64,000 bases of DNA from Boesenbergia rotunda. Its lineage: Eukaryota; Streptophyta; Magnoliopsida; Zingiberales; Zingiberaceae. Where the stretch lies: NCBI GenBank assembly GCA_024364735.1, contig JAGFNQ010005203.1:94719-158718 (forward strand). The letters run 5' to 3'. Under the pieces are notes generated by a model. That model saw only the letters and a program-made list of their open reading frames with translations. It did no database searches and was not told the DNA's origin. This document shows, piece after piece, positions 49,179 through 61,700 of the stretch; position 1 is the first letter of the stretch, and each line of letters begins with the position of its first letter. The position numbers and the translations under genes are program-made.

Positions 49179-52122
49179 ATGGAATTGTTCTCTGAATCCA
49201 TGACGAGAAGAATCCCGTTCCTCCTCTGCATCTTCTTCAATCTCATGGCTGCTCTGTTTTCGCTCTCCTATGCCGGTGATACCTTAACCCCAGGCCAGCA
49301 TCTCCTCGACGGCCACGAAGCAACCTTGATCTCCGAGGGCGGCACCTTCGTGCTGGGTTTCTTTAGCCCCATCGGCTCAAGAAACCGCTACGTCGGCATA
49401 TGGTTCGGCAACGTCTACCTTCAAACGGTCGTATGGGTCGCCAACCGCAACCGCCCGATCACCGATGGCTCGGGCCTCCTTTCGTTCAACACAAACGGAA
49501 AGCTTGTCGTTTCTGACAACAGCTCCGCCGTCTTGTGGTCTTCCAGCTCACCGGCACTTGCTAGCCCCGTGGTGCAACTCCTCGACAACGGGAACTTGGT
49601 CGTTCGAGAAGCTGGCGACGTCGGCAGTAGCCGCTACGCATGGCAGAGCTTCGACTTCCCAACGGACACGCTCCTCCCGGGCATGAAGTTGGGGTGGAAC
49701 CTGACGAGCCGACGCAACCGCATCCTCACGGCATGGGCGAGCACCAGCGACCCTGCAGAGGGGAACTACACCTTCGGCATCGATTTGCGCGGCGATCCAC
49801 AGGTATTCTCGTGGGTGGGCACGCAGCAGCAGTTGCGCCACGGGCCATGGAACGGCCTCTACCTCAGCGCCATGCCGGAGATGATGCCCTACGATGTGTT
49901 AGAGTTCAGCTTCGTGATCGACGGAGAGCAGGTGACGTTCAGTTACACCGTCCTCGATCCCTCGCTGATCAGGCGAATGGTCATCAATCCGACGTCCGGC
50001 TACATCGAGGGCCTTCTGTGGACCAAGGACATCAGTCAGTCTTGGAGCACGCGGGTAACTATGCCGAGGGACACCTGCGACAGCACCATCTCCCTCTGCG
50101 GCCCCAATGGCCGTTGCTACCCCAACGACTGGCCCCCGTGCAATTGTCTTCCGGGCTTTCATCCCCGGAATCCAAACGATTGGCGCCTTGTCGTGAACAC
50201 CTCCGGCGGTTGCGTGAGGAGCACAGAGTTGGACTGCCATAACAACACAGATGGGTTCATTCAGCAGAGCAACGTGAAGTTGCCGGACACATCCGCCTCG
50301 ACGGTGGACTGGAACATGACGAGCCTCGATGACTGCCGAAGTTCGTGCCTCAGAAACTGTTCTTGCACGGCTTATGCGAGAGCCAACATCAGCGGCAGTG
50401 GCAGAGGGTGCATATTGTGGTTCACTCCACTCACAGACATCAAATTGTTCAACTCTGGATCCGGACAGGATCTATTTGTCAGGGTTGCAGATGTAGACGT
50501 AAAAGGTGATGAAATATTATCAATCGTAATCAGGAGAATTATATTAAACTTAACTCTTCATCTCCTTTTACAGCCATGGGTTCTCACCGGAGTCGCAGAA
50601 TCGTGATCATAGTCGTTTCCTCAGTGGCAACTTTGACTTCCATAACACTTGTTGCTTGTTGCATTTTGAAATGGAAGAAAACAGAGTATCATTTCAAGGA
50701 TGAAACTGGAGGAGGGACGATAAACCTGCCCTTGTTCGATTTTGCTTCTATCGTGCATGCTACTGATAACTTTTCATCATCTAACAAGCTTGGAGAGGGC
50801 GGATTCGGTCCTGTATATAAGGTATGTGATGAATTGCGATGTGATCATTGCTGTTTTTAAGTATGCTAAAGCTTACTATGTGAATTGCAGGGTAGGTTGA
50901 AAGATCAAGAAATAGCTGTGAAAAGATTATCCAAAACATCAGAACAAGGCTCAAATGAGTTCAAGAATGAGGTAGTTTCGATTGCAGAGCTTCAACATCG
51001 AAATCTTGTTCAACTCCAGGGCTATTGCATTGAGGCAAGGGAGAGGATGTTGATATATGAATACATGCCCAATGGGAGCCTAGACAAATTCTTATTTGGT
51101 AAATTGATATTTAATATAAGTGATGTGAACTCTATTCCTACTTGCTATGTTGTATAGTTTTTGAAATCTATACCAAGAACATGTTTTGAATTTCATATAT
51201 TCGATCACATACCAATACTATATATACATTTTTACTCAGATAAAGTCAAAGCAAGAACATTGGATTGGAAATCGCGTCACAATATAATTCTTGGTATTGC
51301 TCGAGGTCTTCTCTATCTTCACCATGATTCCAGAATAAGAATCATTCATAGAGATTTGAAAGCAAGTAATATTCTTCTCGATGAAGATATGAATCCAAAA
51401 ATATCAGATTTTGGGTTGGCAAAAATATTTGATGGAAATGAAATAATAGGACGAACAAAAAGAGTTGTTGGAACATAGTATGCAAATCTGAACTTTTATA
51501 TTCATACCTAATGCATTTGATTCAAATAGAAAATTAATTTTTCTATATCTTTACTTTTACAGTGGATATATGTCTCCGGAATATGTCAAAAATGGAGTTT
51601 ACTCAGTGAAATCAGATATTTTTAGTCTTGGAGTATTAATGCTTGAAATCATTACTGGCAAAAAGAATATTGGATTCTATATTTCTACCGAGCACTTGAA
51701 CCTTTTAGAGCATGTAAGTACATATAAAGCATATATATATATATATATATATATATTTGGCGTTCTATACATCATATTTATTTATTAGTATTTTTGAATC
51801 AATTAACCATATGCAGATTTGGACATTGTGGAAGGAAGATAGAGTGTTGGAAGCAGTCGATGAATCAATAGGGGCATTTTGTGTTGCTGAAGTTTTGAAG
51901 TGTATACATATTGGACTCTTATGTGTCCAAGAACAACCAGAAGATAGACCCACGATATCATCAATATTATCATTTTGGGGCAATGAAACTGCTCAACTGT
52001 TAAATCCTAGAAGACCAGGTTTTGTGGTACCGACTGATCCATCTGAAACTAATTTGGATAGCCGTAAGTATTGTCCAATGTCTTCTAATCATTTATCAAT
52101 CACAATTTTAGAAGGTCGATAG
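49179..52122 (+). CDS. S-domain (G-type lectin) receptor-like Ser/Thr protein kinase, SD1 type
   Basis: Six exons with consistent phases: 49179-50505, 50574-50821, 50891-51098, 51240-51477, 51563-51713 and 51817-52122. Together they give 825 residues, normal for the family. In order: signal peptide (1-32), B-lectin domain (about 33-155, WVANRNRPI), S-locus glycoprotein domain (about 207-320), a Cys-rich CGPNGRC..CNCLPGF segment, PAN domain (about 345-435), and a membrane helix (452-474). The kinase carries GEGGFG 516-521, K536, HRDLKASN 631-638 and DFG 651-653, then MSPEY and a C-terminal ITILEGR. It should sit in the plasma membrane, bind an extracellular ligand and phosphorylate Ser/Thr targets. 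Relatives act in defence, symbiosis or stress; the ligand here is unknown. The first exon is GC-rich and the others AT-rich. No breaks seen; retrotransposons flank it on both sides. Confidence 0.95.
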
Positions 52123-53846
52123 AAATTATCACAATCCAAATGTAAAACACCAAGTTGATGTGAATTAAACACTTGTTATTTTATTTTTGGCTACATATCG
52201 AACAAACAATTGTACATAATACATAAAGATAGATATTTTGAAAATGTGCTCTAGTGATATGGTATATCTTGATGCAAAGTTGAACATTTTTTAGGCAAAA
52301 AGTGCCAATAAACATGTTCTAATTATGTTATAGTCTCAGTACCTCCAAAGATGTGCATAGGTATGTCATTCTATCACTTCTAGTAATAGTTGTTAAATTG
52401 GTAAAGAGTTAGCTACTTGGTATTGTGGCATGGAATGCATATAAATGGCTTAGAGATTTTGGTTCTCAAATGCAGGCAAATTTCCAAGTCTTGTCAAGGA
52501 ATGAGAGGGAATTAGGGAGAATCTTAAAAGAAAACCAATGTTAATTGATTTAGTTAGAGTTTGATGAGTAACTTGGGTCGCTTATAGGCACTTTCACACA
52601 AACTGATTTTTGCTCCAAAATTGATAATTTCTCTGATTATCCATTACCATGTGAATGGACCAGTGGTAGAATTATTTTTTTTTTAAGAATAGTTATTTGA
52701 GTAGCTAGAGTTGATAAATTACATTATAGAAGTTAAGTGGATAGGTTATAATAGGGATTTCAATGTCACATATCAACAAATGAAAGATTGACTTGCCTTG
52801 GCACAACAAGGTTCATGAGGATGTTTAACAAGTGAGAAAAAAACCCCTCATTTGCAAACTTGGAATAATTAACAAATTGATCTTTCATCACTATGAATTT
52901 ACATATTAATTTCCAGCCTCTGAATCATTTGTGCTACCGGTCAGACTTAGATCATTAGGTTGTATTTGCTTGAGCTACTAAATAGAATAGAAATAAGCAC
53001 AAGGGTGTTTAGAATTGAGATTAAATGACTTAGGTGACTTGGTCTACAAGATCTAATAAGAGCTTGATGGAATCTGAAACTATGTGGGTTATGTTGGTGC
53101 AATCATACATTAAATAGTCTGGTGCGACTTTGAATTTGAATGTTTGAGTAAAGGATTTAAATTGGACTTTGTCATATGATTTGATATATGTTAAAGTGTG
53201 TAGGGATTTGTAGAAATACACTTGTTGGGAGTGTTTGTGGCTCGACAAGATCGAGTGGTATATGACAATGACTTGGCATGGCCTATGTAGCATGTCTAGC
53301 TACTGCTTGAAGGTGCATATATATTAGAGAAGGATGATATTGGATATCTAAAGGGTCCTAGGTCATGAGAACTGAGGAATCCTTTTTCATACCAAAATGT
53401 GTCAAAAAATTGATTTACCTTTACCTAGCTTTATGTGATTCGATCGGTACTTGACCAAGGCAAACACCAAATAGTACATCTTATGTTTTCTGACCCATTT
53501 TTTTGTGTAGAAATTTTTTTATGGAGTAGCTACGGAGTGATGAATTGGCACATCCAAGTTGTCAACTGAATGGCTCGAGGTTCACAGAGATCAAAGAAGG
53601 ATGACATGGATCATATGAGGGCCATTGGATGAGGAACATTAAAACATCAAGGACGATAGCAAGGCATTACTATATAAGTGAAGACATAAAAGATGACATG
53701 GGAAGAAACTGAGAGCTCATGTGCATTTGAATGGCTGAGTAACTTGAAAGGAGAGCGACAAAGCCAACTGCATTAATAAGACTTCGGTGGTACCTGTGAG
53801 AGTTTAGTGACCTATATGTATGAGCGAGGCTAGAATTCAACTTAAA
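52123..53846. other. Region downstream of the receptor kinase, no gene recognised
   Basis: The first ~200 bp probably hold the 3' UTR and poly(A) signals of the kinase gene. The rest is unremarkable AT-rich sequence in which I see no coding or repeat structure. It may be an old, decayed retrotransposon. Confidence 0.45.
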
Positions 53847-55257
53847 TGTTGGTGCAAGTTGCATCAGTGATGTTCTCCTTTAAGTGTTTTAATATTTGAC
53901 AATATACTTAAGTCAGTGATACATTGAATAAGGGAAGGGTGAGTGAAAAAAACTGGGCCAAGGTGAACCAAAGTCCTAGTTAACCTAGGCATGAAGTCCT
54001 GGTTCGAAGAATTGGGCACTAAGTCCTGATCATGGATTGGGCACTAAGTCCTGGCCGAGGGTTGGGCACCGAAGACCTGGTTCGAGGAATTGGGCACGAA
54101 GACCTGGCCGAGTGATGTGCACCGAAGTCCTGGACATATAGGGTTTGGGCATGAAGTCTTGGTCCGAGGGATTGAACAACTTAGCTGAGTGATGACTAAG
54201 GACAGAGATGGGTCGAGGGTTAGACGTCTTGTGATCTGAGAGTATCGGAGGCTAAGCAAAAGTCCACCCGAAGGACTGGGTGGCAACCGTCTCCCGGAAT
54301 GAGAAGGTGAAAGGCGCGTTCTCGAGGGTGGGAACTTGCGTCGGTTTGACCTAGGATTTTGGGGAGACCCAAAGTCAGAACCAAGACAGCTACGGCTGTA
54401 ACTAATGATTGGTATGTTTTGGAACTAACCCAAGTTGCAGGATCGAAGGACTGGTCGTCTGCAAGTGAGGTGTCTCACTGGGCCTAGGCGCCCGGATGGA
54501 CTCGGGCGCCCGAATGGGCTCAGGCGCCCGTATGGATACGGGCCCCCAAGGGTGAAGGCAAAATCCAAAACACAACCACAAAGCATCTAGAAGTACTCAA
54601 GTCAGGCGCCCGTGAGGTCACGGGCGCCCCCATCAGCTCAGGCACCCAAGTGGAGGTGGATAAGTGCAGACCGAGCTCGCGGATAAGGATTCGCGCAGGG
54701 AAGGCCACGTGTTAGGCGCCCCCATCGACACAAGCGCCCGTATGAAGCCTATAAAAGGGGATTCGACCCCTCTGCTTCAAACACAACCTCCCATATTCAT
54801 TCATGAGCATTCTGAATGGATGAAACGCATTAACGACGAGGCTCTGCGACCAAGAAAGCTTCGGGAGGAAGTGCGCGGTACTTTGGAGTTCCAGATCGGC
54901 CGAGTCTTTGACTCTCTTTGGTTTGAATTTATATTCTGCAAGTAATTTATCTATCTTTGTGATTGCAATTAATGTACTGTAAGACGGGTTTTCTCCGCCT
55001 CCGAAATTCCGGAAAGGAGACCAATAGTGGACTCACGCCGAGTACATAGGCCTTGGACGTATTGACCCTGGGGGGTCGGGAACCAAGTAAATAAATCCCG
55101 CGTGTCTGCTATGTTGTGTTTTGTTTTTTTTCGTTCTGTTTATTTTCCGTTGCACTAACGCTCTGAGTCTAGAACGAATATTAGTAAAGCTTACGATTTA
55201 CCGCAAAAATTCTGAGTCGATATTCACCCCCCCTCTATCGACGGCACCGGTCCAACA
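53847..55257 (+). repeat. Copia (Sirevirus-like) LTR, 1411 bp
   Basis: Begins TGTTGGTGCAAGTTG and ends CCGGTCCAACA, followed by a perfect PBS. It contains AAGTCCTGG../GGGCACTAAGTCC short tandem repeats (53980-54170) and GGCGCCCGTATGG repeats (54480-54740). A possible TATA box, CTATAAAAGG, is at about 54750. CACCCCCCCTCT near the end is shared with 39180. The 3' partner is not found in the window. Confidence 0.85.
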
Positions 55258-55259
55258 AG

Positions 55260-55272
55260 TGGTATCAGAGCC
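55260..55272 (+). other. Primer binding site (tRNA-iMet)
   Basis: TGGTATCAGAGCC starts three bases after the LTR end. It is an exact match to the canonical plant PBS. Confidence 0.92.
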
Positions 55273-55364
55273 AGACCGCTCTTCACCGGACTAACCGCCG
55301 ACGAAGCAACGACGCCAGGAGTTGAGGGGGAGCCTAGGGGTGAATCACGTACAATTTATTTTTA

Positions 55365-57600
55365 AATGTCAAAATTTAAATTCCATGTTATATGCTTCAT
55401 GTGCAGGGAAAGAGGACACTACAAAAATTAGTGTCCTACTCGTAAGAATCGTTCCTCATCGGCGGCAAAGGAGGCACCAGCGCCAGAAGTCCAAAGGAAC
55501 AAGGACCTCATCAAATGTTTCAAGTGCGAAAAATACGGACACTACAAGAACAAATGTCCGGCAAAGGTACGCAAAATTTATGTTCCGAAAAGTTTTAAAA
55601 TTCCTGCACTTTCTTATGTAAATAAGTTAGATAATTTTTCTGAAAAATTAAATTGTGTAAATAGTCAAGTTAACATCTTGTATGACCAGTTAGAAAATGT
55701 AAATAATGCTAAAATATCATAAATCAATTGTTTAATTCTTAATGTCAATTTAATGATTTCTGAAATTAATTTTGACAATATTAAAATTAATTCTAATAAT
55801 ATTAACGCTGATAATATTGAAGTTAATTCTGAAATTAACTCTATTATTTCAGATAATCTTAAGGATAATTCTAATTTCAAATCAGATAATCTTAAGGATA
55901 ATTCTAATTTCAAATCAGAAAATCTTAAGGATAATTCTAATTTCAATTCTGAAAATCTTAAGGATAATTCGAAAATTAATTCTGAAAATCTTAAGGATAA
56001 TCCAGAAATTAATTTTGAGATTCTTGAAAATATTGAAGATATTTCTGAGGATAATTTTGAGGATATTGAAGATGAAAATCTTTTAGATAATAGTTTAATT
56101 ACAAATAATGTAGAAGATTATTATAAAACTTTAACTAGTGGCCCAAGTTACTCCACCTACTGTGAGTGTTGGGACCGGTAGACGAGCTAGAGGGGGGGTG
56201 ATTAGCTCCGATTCGCTTGTAGATGGTTTGTCGCTGCGGAAGATTTCAAGCAATCGCTAACACAAGGATTTACTTGGTATCCACCCCGGTCGGGTGACTA
56301 ATCCAAGAATCCACTCTCCTCACACTCTCATGCACTATGAAAGTCTCCTTCTTGAGGTGGAGAAACCTCTTACAAGCTTGTTACAAAGATACAACAAGAG
56401 CAAAGCAAATACAAAATGAAATCTTACAAGATTTACAATAATAAGCTCACACTTTGCTTTCCTTGCTATCTTCAAGCTTGTGATTGCCTCTAGAACCTTG
56501 GAAATGCAACAACACTAAGCTCCAAGACTTCCCTTGAGATGGCACTGATGAAGGAGAAGAAGAGGAGAAAAACTCCAGCTCAAAACCTGCGCGAAAACAC
56601 TTATACCCGACGCCTAGGGTTTCTGAATCGATTACCCAATCGATTACCACGTAGGATTTAGCCGTTCAACGGCTAGTTTTCGAACCCTAATCGATTACCC
56701 AATCGATTATGAGTGTCCTGAATCGATTACCAAATCGATTCAGAACTCAACTGTTCTCTCGCGCAAACTGCCGTAATCGATTACCCAATCGATTACCGAT
56801 ACCCTAAATCGATTACCCAATCGATTCAGAACTCTTCTGCTCCTCGCACAAACTGCTGTAATCGATCACCTGATCGATTGACCCAATCGATTACCCAATC
56901 GATTGAGTCCAACCTAACTTGTTTCCACAAGCCTAGGTTCCCTTACCATGTGTCCGATCAACCCCTTTGACTAACCTGGATTTCTACTGCCTAGCTCCCA
57001 GCTCGGACTTACCCTGGTTCCCAACCAGATTCGCCTAACCCTCGAGTTAGGTCTAGTCTCTCGGTAGACTTCCACCTTGCCAGCATGCGATCTCCCCGAT
57101 CCATCTGGACTTCACCTAGTCCCACTAGGTCTTTTTCCATGCCAGCGTACGATCTCCCCGATCTACCTGGACTTCACCTAGTCCCACTAGGTGTGCCTAG
57201 TCCCACTAGGTCTTTTTCCATGCTAGCGTACGATTTCCTCGATCTACCTGGACTTCACCTAGTCCCACTAGGTGTGCCTAGTCCCACTAGGTCTTTTCCC
57301 AGTCAAGCCTCCAGTCAACCTTGACCCACTTGACTCACCCATCATGACCACTCATACATCATTATTAAACATCGAAACATACGACCTCAAGCTCACCCGA
57401 GCTTATCAGACTCAAGCTCACCTGAGCTTTGCCAAACTAGGTCAACCCTGACCTAACCAAAATTGCACCAACAGTGAGGATATTGAAGGATGTGATTTTG
57501 AGGATGAGGAGAAGATTGAATTTTCTGAAATCAAGGCCATAGTCAATAAAAATCACAAAAATTCAAATAAACCTGAATTATTGGAAAACTTGAAAAGATA
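55365..57600 (+). pseudogene. Broken copia Gag with two zinc knuckles, split by a solo LTR
   Basis: No N-terminal UBN2-type domain is recognisable. The legible part starts with a CCHC knuckle, CFMCRERGHYKN followed by a stop, then an Ala/Lys linker. A second intact knuckle, CFKCEKYGHYKNKC, is at about 55518-55560. After a stop near 55720 an Asn/Asp/Glu-rich stretch has five 11-residue repeats (SDNLKDNSNFK and variants, 55849-56020). The solo LTR 56167-57473 then cuts the frame. The last acidic piece (GCDFEDEEKIEF) ends by about 57600. No protease, integrase or RT follows, so the element lost most of its interior. Confidence 0.75.
56167..57473 (-). mobile_element. Copia solo LTR, minus strand (1307 bp), TSD GTGAG
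   Basis: On the minus strand it runs from TGTTGGTGCAATT (57473) to CGGTCCCAACA (56167). GTGAG is at 56162-56166 and again at 57474-57478. It shares the AGCTAGAGGGGGG end and the TAATCGATTACCCAATCGAT palindromes (56630-56910) with the LTR at 39446-40749, plus CTAGTCCCACTAGGT repeats at 57110-57290. No PBS or interior remains. Confidence 0.93.
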
Positions 57601-57619
57601 AATAAGGAAGAAATAATGG

Positions 57620-58430
57620 ATGAGTCAGAAATTTACGAAATAATGAAAATTATGAACTTAAACCCACAACTATTAATTAATCATTTAAACCTTAAAAATT
57701 TGAATTAATTCAATTAAATCTTAATTAACTCAAATTCAAATTAATTCAATTAACTCTTAATTAACTCAAATTCAAATTAATTCAAATTAATTCAATTAAA
57801 TCTTAATTAATTCAAATTCAAATTAATTCAATTAAATCTTAATTAATTCTAATTAATTCAATTAAATCTTAATTAATTAAATCTTAATTAATTCAAATTA
57901 ATTCAATTAAATCTTAATTAATTCAAATTCAAATTAATTCATTTAAATCTTAATTAATTCAAATTAATTTAATTAAATCTTAATTAATTCAAATTAATTC
58001 AATTAAACCTTAATTAATTCAAATTAATTCAATTAAATCTTAATTAACTCAAATTCAAATTAATTCAATTAAATCTTAATTAATTCATTTCAAATTAATT
58101 CAATTAAATCTTAATTAATTCATATTCAAATTAATTCAAATTAATTCAATTAAATCTTAATTAATTCATATTCAAATTAATTCAAATTAATTCAATTAAA
58201 TCTTAATTAATTCATATTCAAATTAATTCAATTTAATGTATAATTAATTCAAATTCAAATTAATTCATTTAAATCTTAATTAATTCAAATTCAAAATAAT
58301 TTAAATTAATTCAATTAAATCTTAATTAATTCAAATTCAAAATAATTATATGCCAATTAATTCTTAATTAATTTATTTAATTCTTAATTAATTTAATTAA
58401 TTCTTAAATAATTTAATCTCAAACTAAATA
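57620..58430. repeat. AT-rich minisatellite (TTAATTCAAATTAATTCAAT)
   Basis: About 800 bp of interleaved TTAATTCAAATTAATTCAAT and TAAATCTTAATTAATTC units in runs of ~35-50 bp, almost free of G. It lies just after the broken gag. Confidence 0.92.
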
Positions 58431-59749
58431 AAATCTTACCCAAACCACAACAAATAAGTTATTAAAATTAAATATGTCAAAGTGGGTTGACATATTCGCG
58501 GGTTCACATGACATGTATCAAATTGGGAATTTGATACATTATTAGAAACTTAAATAAAATGATTTGAATTGTTTGACTCATGCATAACTGCTATGTCATG
58601 CATCTGCTATTTTTTCAATTTATGTCATGTCATTCATGTTTAATTTTATGCTTAATTTAGAATGGCTATAGGAAAAAGAATAGTTGAAACTTGAACAACC
58701 TAGTATTAGGCGGAGGTGAGATGATAGTATGTTAGGGAAGCCCTTCTAATAAGGTCAAGTATTTTCTACTTGGTCTGTTTAGTCTGGTGGAACTAGCCGA
58801 AGCTACCGATCCAAAACCTAAGCTAGTTAGACCAAAATTTTTCAAGAAGTAATTTGAAAATGAATTTTCGATAAAAGGCTTTGTCAAGGAAAGGGTTGAT
58901 GATCCAATAAGGTTATGGCCAAAGAAGGCCTTGTGACTCGGTAAGACCTGGAAGCCGATTACCGAAAATCAAATTCACTTTACTATTTGATAAATTTGAA
59001 TCTAACACAAGTTTCAATTAAATCTTAGATTCAAAAATAAATTAAAAAAAATAATTCAAGCATCTCACAATGCACCTATAAGGTAACCATGCATGCTGTA
59101 TTGAGACATCTAGAATGTGTGAGATGTTATGGACTAATAAATTGAAAAATATTTTTCAAAAATATTTTTAAAATTCTTAGAATATTTTTCTAAAAATATA
59201 ATTTCAAAATAGTGCTTTAACATAATAATATTTTTATAGAATTCATGCTTGTCTGGTTGATTATATATGATATGCTTTCAAAAATTATAGCCTTTTAAAA
59301 ATTGTTTGACTCACACAATTAGACACAAGCCTCTTAAGACAACACTAAAGTTCCTTAAGGCACTTAGACAGAGTCAAACGGTGTCGGATACAGGGGGAGT
59401 ATTTTCATTCCTTTGAAATGTTTTTTTGTATTTTAAACATTACTATCATTTGAAAATACTTTTCGAAAATGTTGCTTTAAATTACTATCATTTGTGTTTC
59501 TGAAAAAGGCTTATATTTTCAAAATTACCTGATTCTTTGACTTTGATAATCCCTAAAGACACAGAGGAAGGTCCACTTCATGATCTACAAGGACTCCTAG
59601 GATGTGTCAAATTTAGGGGGAGTCTAAGTCATAAGAAAATTCTCTGACAAGTATTTTTCAATTTTTTTGGTAATTATTTTTGAAATTATTAAATAATTCA
59701 TTTGGTCTAAACCAAACTCTAAAGACTCAGAGGAAGAGTACTTTGTTAG
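58431..59749 (+). other. Copia 3' interior remnant with PPT-like tracts
   Basis: No gene. Two CAGGGGGAGT/TTAGGGGGAGT purine tracts (59391-59400, 59613-59622) resemble the repeated PPTs of Sireviruses. This suggests the sequence belongs to the 3' non-coding end of the element whose LTR is 53847-55257. The expected 3' LTR does not follow. Confidence 0.5.
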
Positions 59750-61700
59750 TGATATGAGAGAAGTGTCCTAAGGCAATCGTCTTATGATTGTAAATATTTA
59801 TTTTAATAAATGATAATTCACTATTTGAGTATACATGTTAGTGTATTTGATTGAGATCTTAAACTCATCTACTAAATGTCTGCAATACAATTCACAGCAT
59901 AAGAGAATTTGTGATGGGATCACAACTAGTGATTATCTCTACATGTGCAATTGTGAAGTATTGAAAATGACCCTAGTCGATGAATTGATAAAAACGGACA
60001 CTATCAATTCTGTTGAGACTAGCATGGATTATTCTCTAATCAGCTGATTCTCACTGGCTGGTGACATTGGGATGTCCGGAGATAAACATGGATGCTAGTT
60101 AAGGGAACTAGTTCATTGGAGTGACTAGCTGTAAAACTTTATATGGTAGTCTACATATAGATATGTCAATGAAGTTCTTACTGCAGCTTAAGTGCGATGT
60201 TCCTTTGACTTGCGGTGTTCAAGTCATCTTGGTCGTGGAGACTTATACTTTAACATCTTAAGCAAGCATCTTCAAGGAGGTGTGGACCCAGGATGATTGG
60301 GTATAAGCCGAAGTGCCCGAAGATGTTTGAACAACCTACAAAGGATTCACCACTCCTTGCGAGGAGATGTATACCCAGGCCTATCGTCGGATTGTTACTC
60401 AAAGCCTCTGGCCAGAGCATGTCATGTTTAGAGAATGAGTTTCTTAAATACATGAGAGTAATTAGAAATCCAAAGGACGAGAAAGACACTACTTGGGCTA
60501 GGTGTGACGTAGTCAGTCTAGTGGGGACTGACACAAACAGACCATGTCCTGAACCAAGTGGGTATAAGATGGTGAAGGGAATGGGGCACGATTCATTAGA
60601 GCTGCTGAAGGGTTTCAGAATTACTTCTGAGGTCAACCGTTGATCTTTCGATTAATTGGGGGTCATGATGTACTACTAGGTGCCACTCATGATCGTTCTA
60701 TAATTGATTGATTATAGACGACCAACATAAATCGAAAGCCTATTTAGTCACACGCACTACGAGTAATCCGAGGGATTTAAAACGAGTTGAAAATTGAATT
60801 TTCCAATCAAGAGAAATAAATCGAATCTGAATTAATCAGAGGCGCAATGGAAGCTTAAAATGACTAAGTCTTTTGAAGGCTTATCGGGCGAATTAAATGA
60901 GTTTAATTCGCGAGGGATTGGGCTTGAAGTGGCCGGCCAAAGAGGGTGCCCACTCTCTTTGGTTTGGCCGGCCACAATAAAAGAAAGAACCAATTTATTT
61001 GGTTTATTTTATAAAATAAATCAAGTGCGATTTGTTTTATAAATTATGGATAAATAAATTTGTATAAAGAAATTTATATAAATAAATTTATAGAAATTTA
61101 TTCTTTTTATGGAAATTAAAATGATCCATGGAATGATTTATTTTAATTTTATAAAATCAATTATGAATTGATTTTTCCATAATAAAGAGAATTTATAAAT
61201 TTCTTGTAAAATTTATTCCTTAAGAAAAGGAGAGATATATTTGTTTTATTATAAAGTTAGTTATAATAAAACTTGGCTTAAACGGAATAATTCATAAGAA
61301 AATTTATAGGATAAATTTCTTATGAAAAATTACGTTAAAGGGGAGACTTGGCAAGGGAGAGAACACTATATAAAGGAACCAAGGCTAGGCTTGAATTCCT
61401 CAATAGAGTAATCAAGAGATTAACTCTCTCCCTCTCTCTCTCTAACTCTCTCTCTCTCTAGGGCCGGCGCCCTTTCTCTCTCTAGGGCCGACTCTCTCTT
61501 ATCCCCTAGGGCCGGCGCAAGCACCTAGGGTGCCCGTGAGTTTCCTCCACCAAGTTCGTGTTGAAGAAGAAGAAGAAGCAGATCGCGACTCCTTCCTTCC
61601 TTTCTCGGAATTTAGATTCCGTTTCTTGGTGGTTAGTTTCCTTTCTTCTCTCTTGATCTTCTAGTTGTGCCTTTAGAGAATCTAGATGTTAAATCCGACA
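59750..61700 (+). mobile_element. Angela/Tork-like copia LTR-type sequence
   Basis: Starts near TGATATGAGAGAAGTGTCCT and continues with AAGGCAATCGTCTTATGATT, GTGATGGGATCACAACTAGT and GACATTGGGATGTCCGGAGA. That layout resembles Angela-group LTRs of monocots. It has a TATA box, CTATATAAAGG, at 61366-61375, followed by a CT-rich tract (61425-61480) and GGCCGGCGC motifs. The exact end and TSD are not identified. Frames on both strands at 60250-60643 lie in this repeat and lack known motifs. Confidence 0.45.
61366..61375 (+). promoter_or_regulatory. TATA box of the LTR-like segment
   Basis: CTATATAAAGG precedes a (CT)n-rich stretch by about 50 bp, as expected for an LTR promoter and leader. Confidence 0.55.

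Noticed and set aside
49465..50242. Alternative frames on both strands over the first exon of the receptor kinase
   Set aside because: Shadows of a GC-rich exon; the main frame carries the lectin, S-locus and PAN motifs.
60250..60643. Sense and antisense frames of over 115 codons
   Set aside because: They are complementary readings of one LTR-like segment with no recognised motif in either direction.
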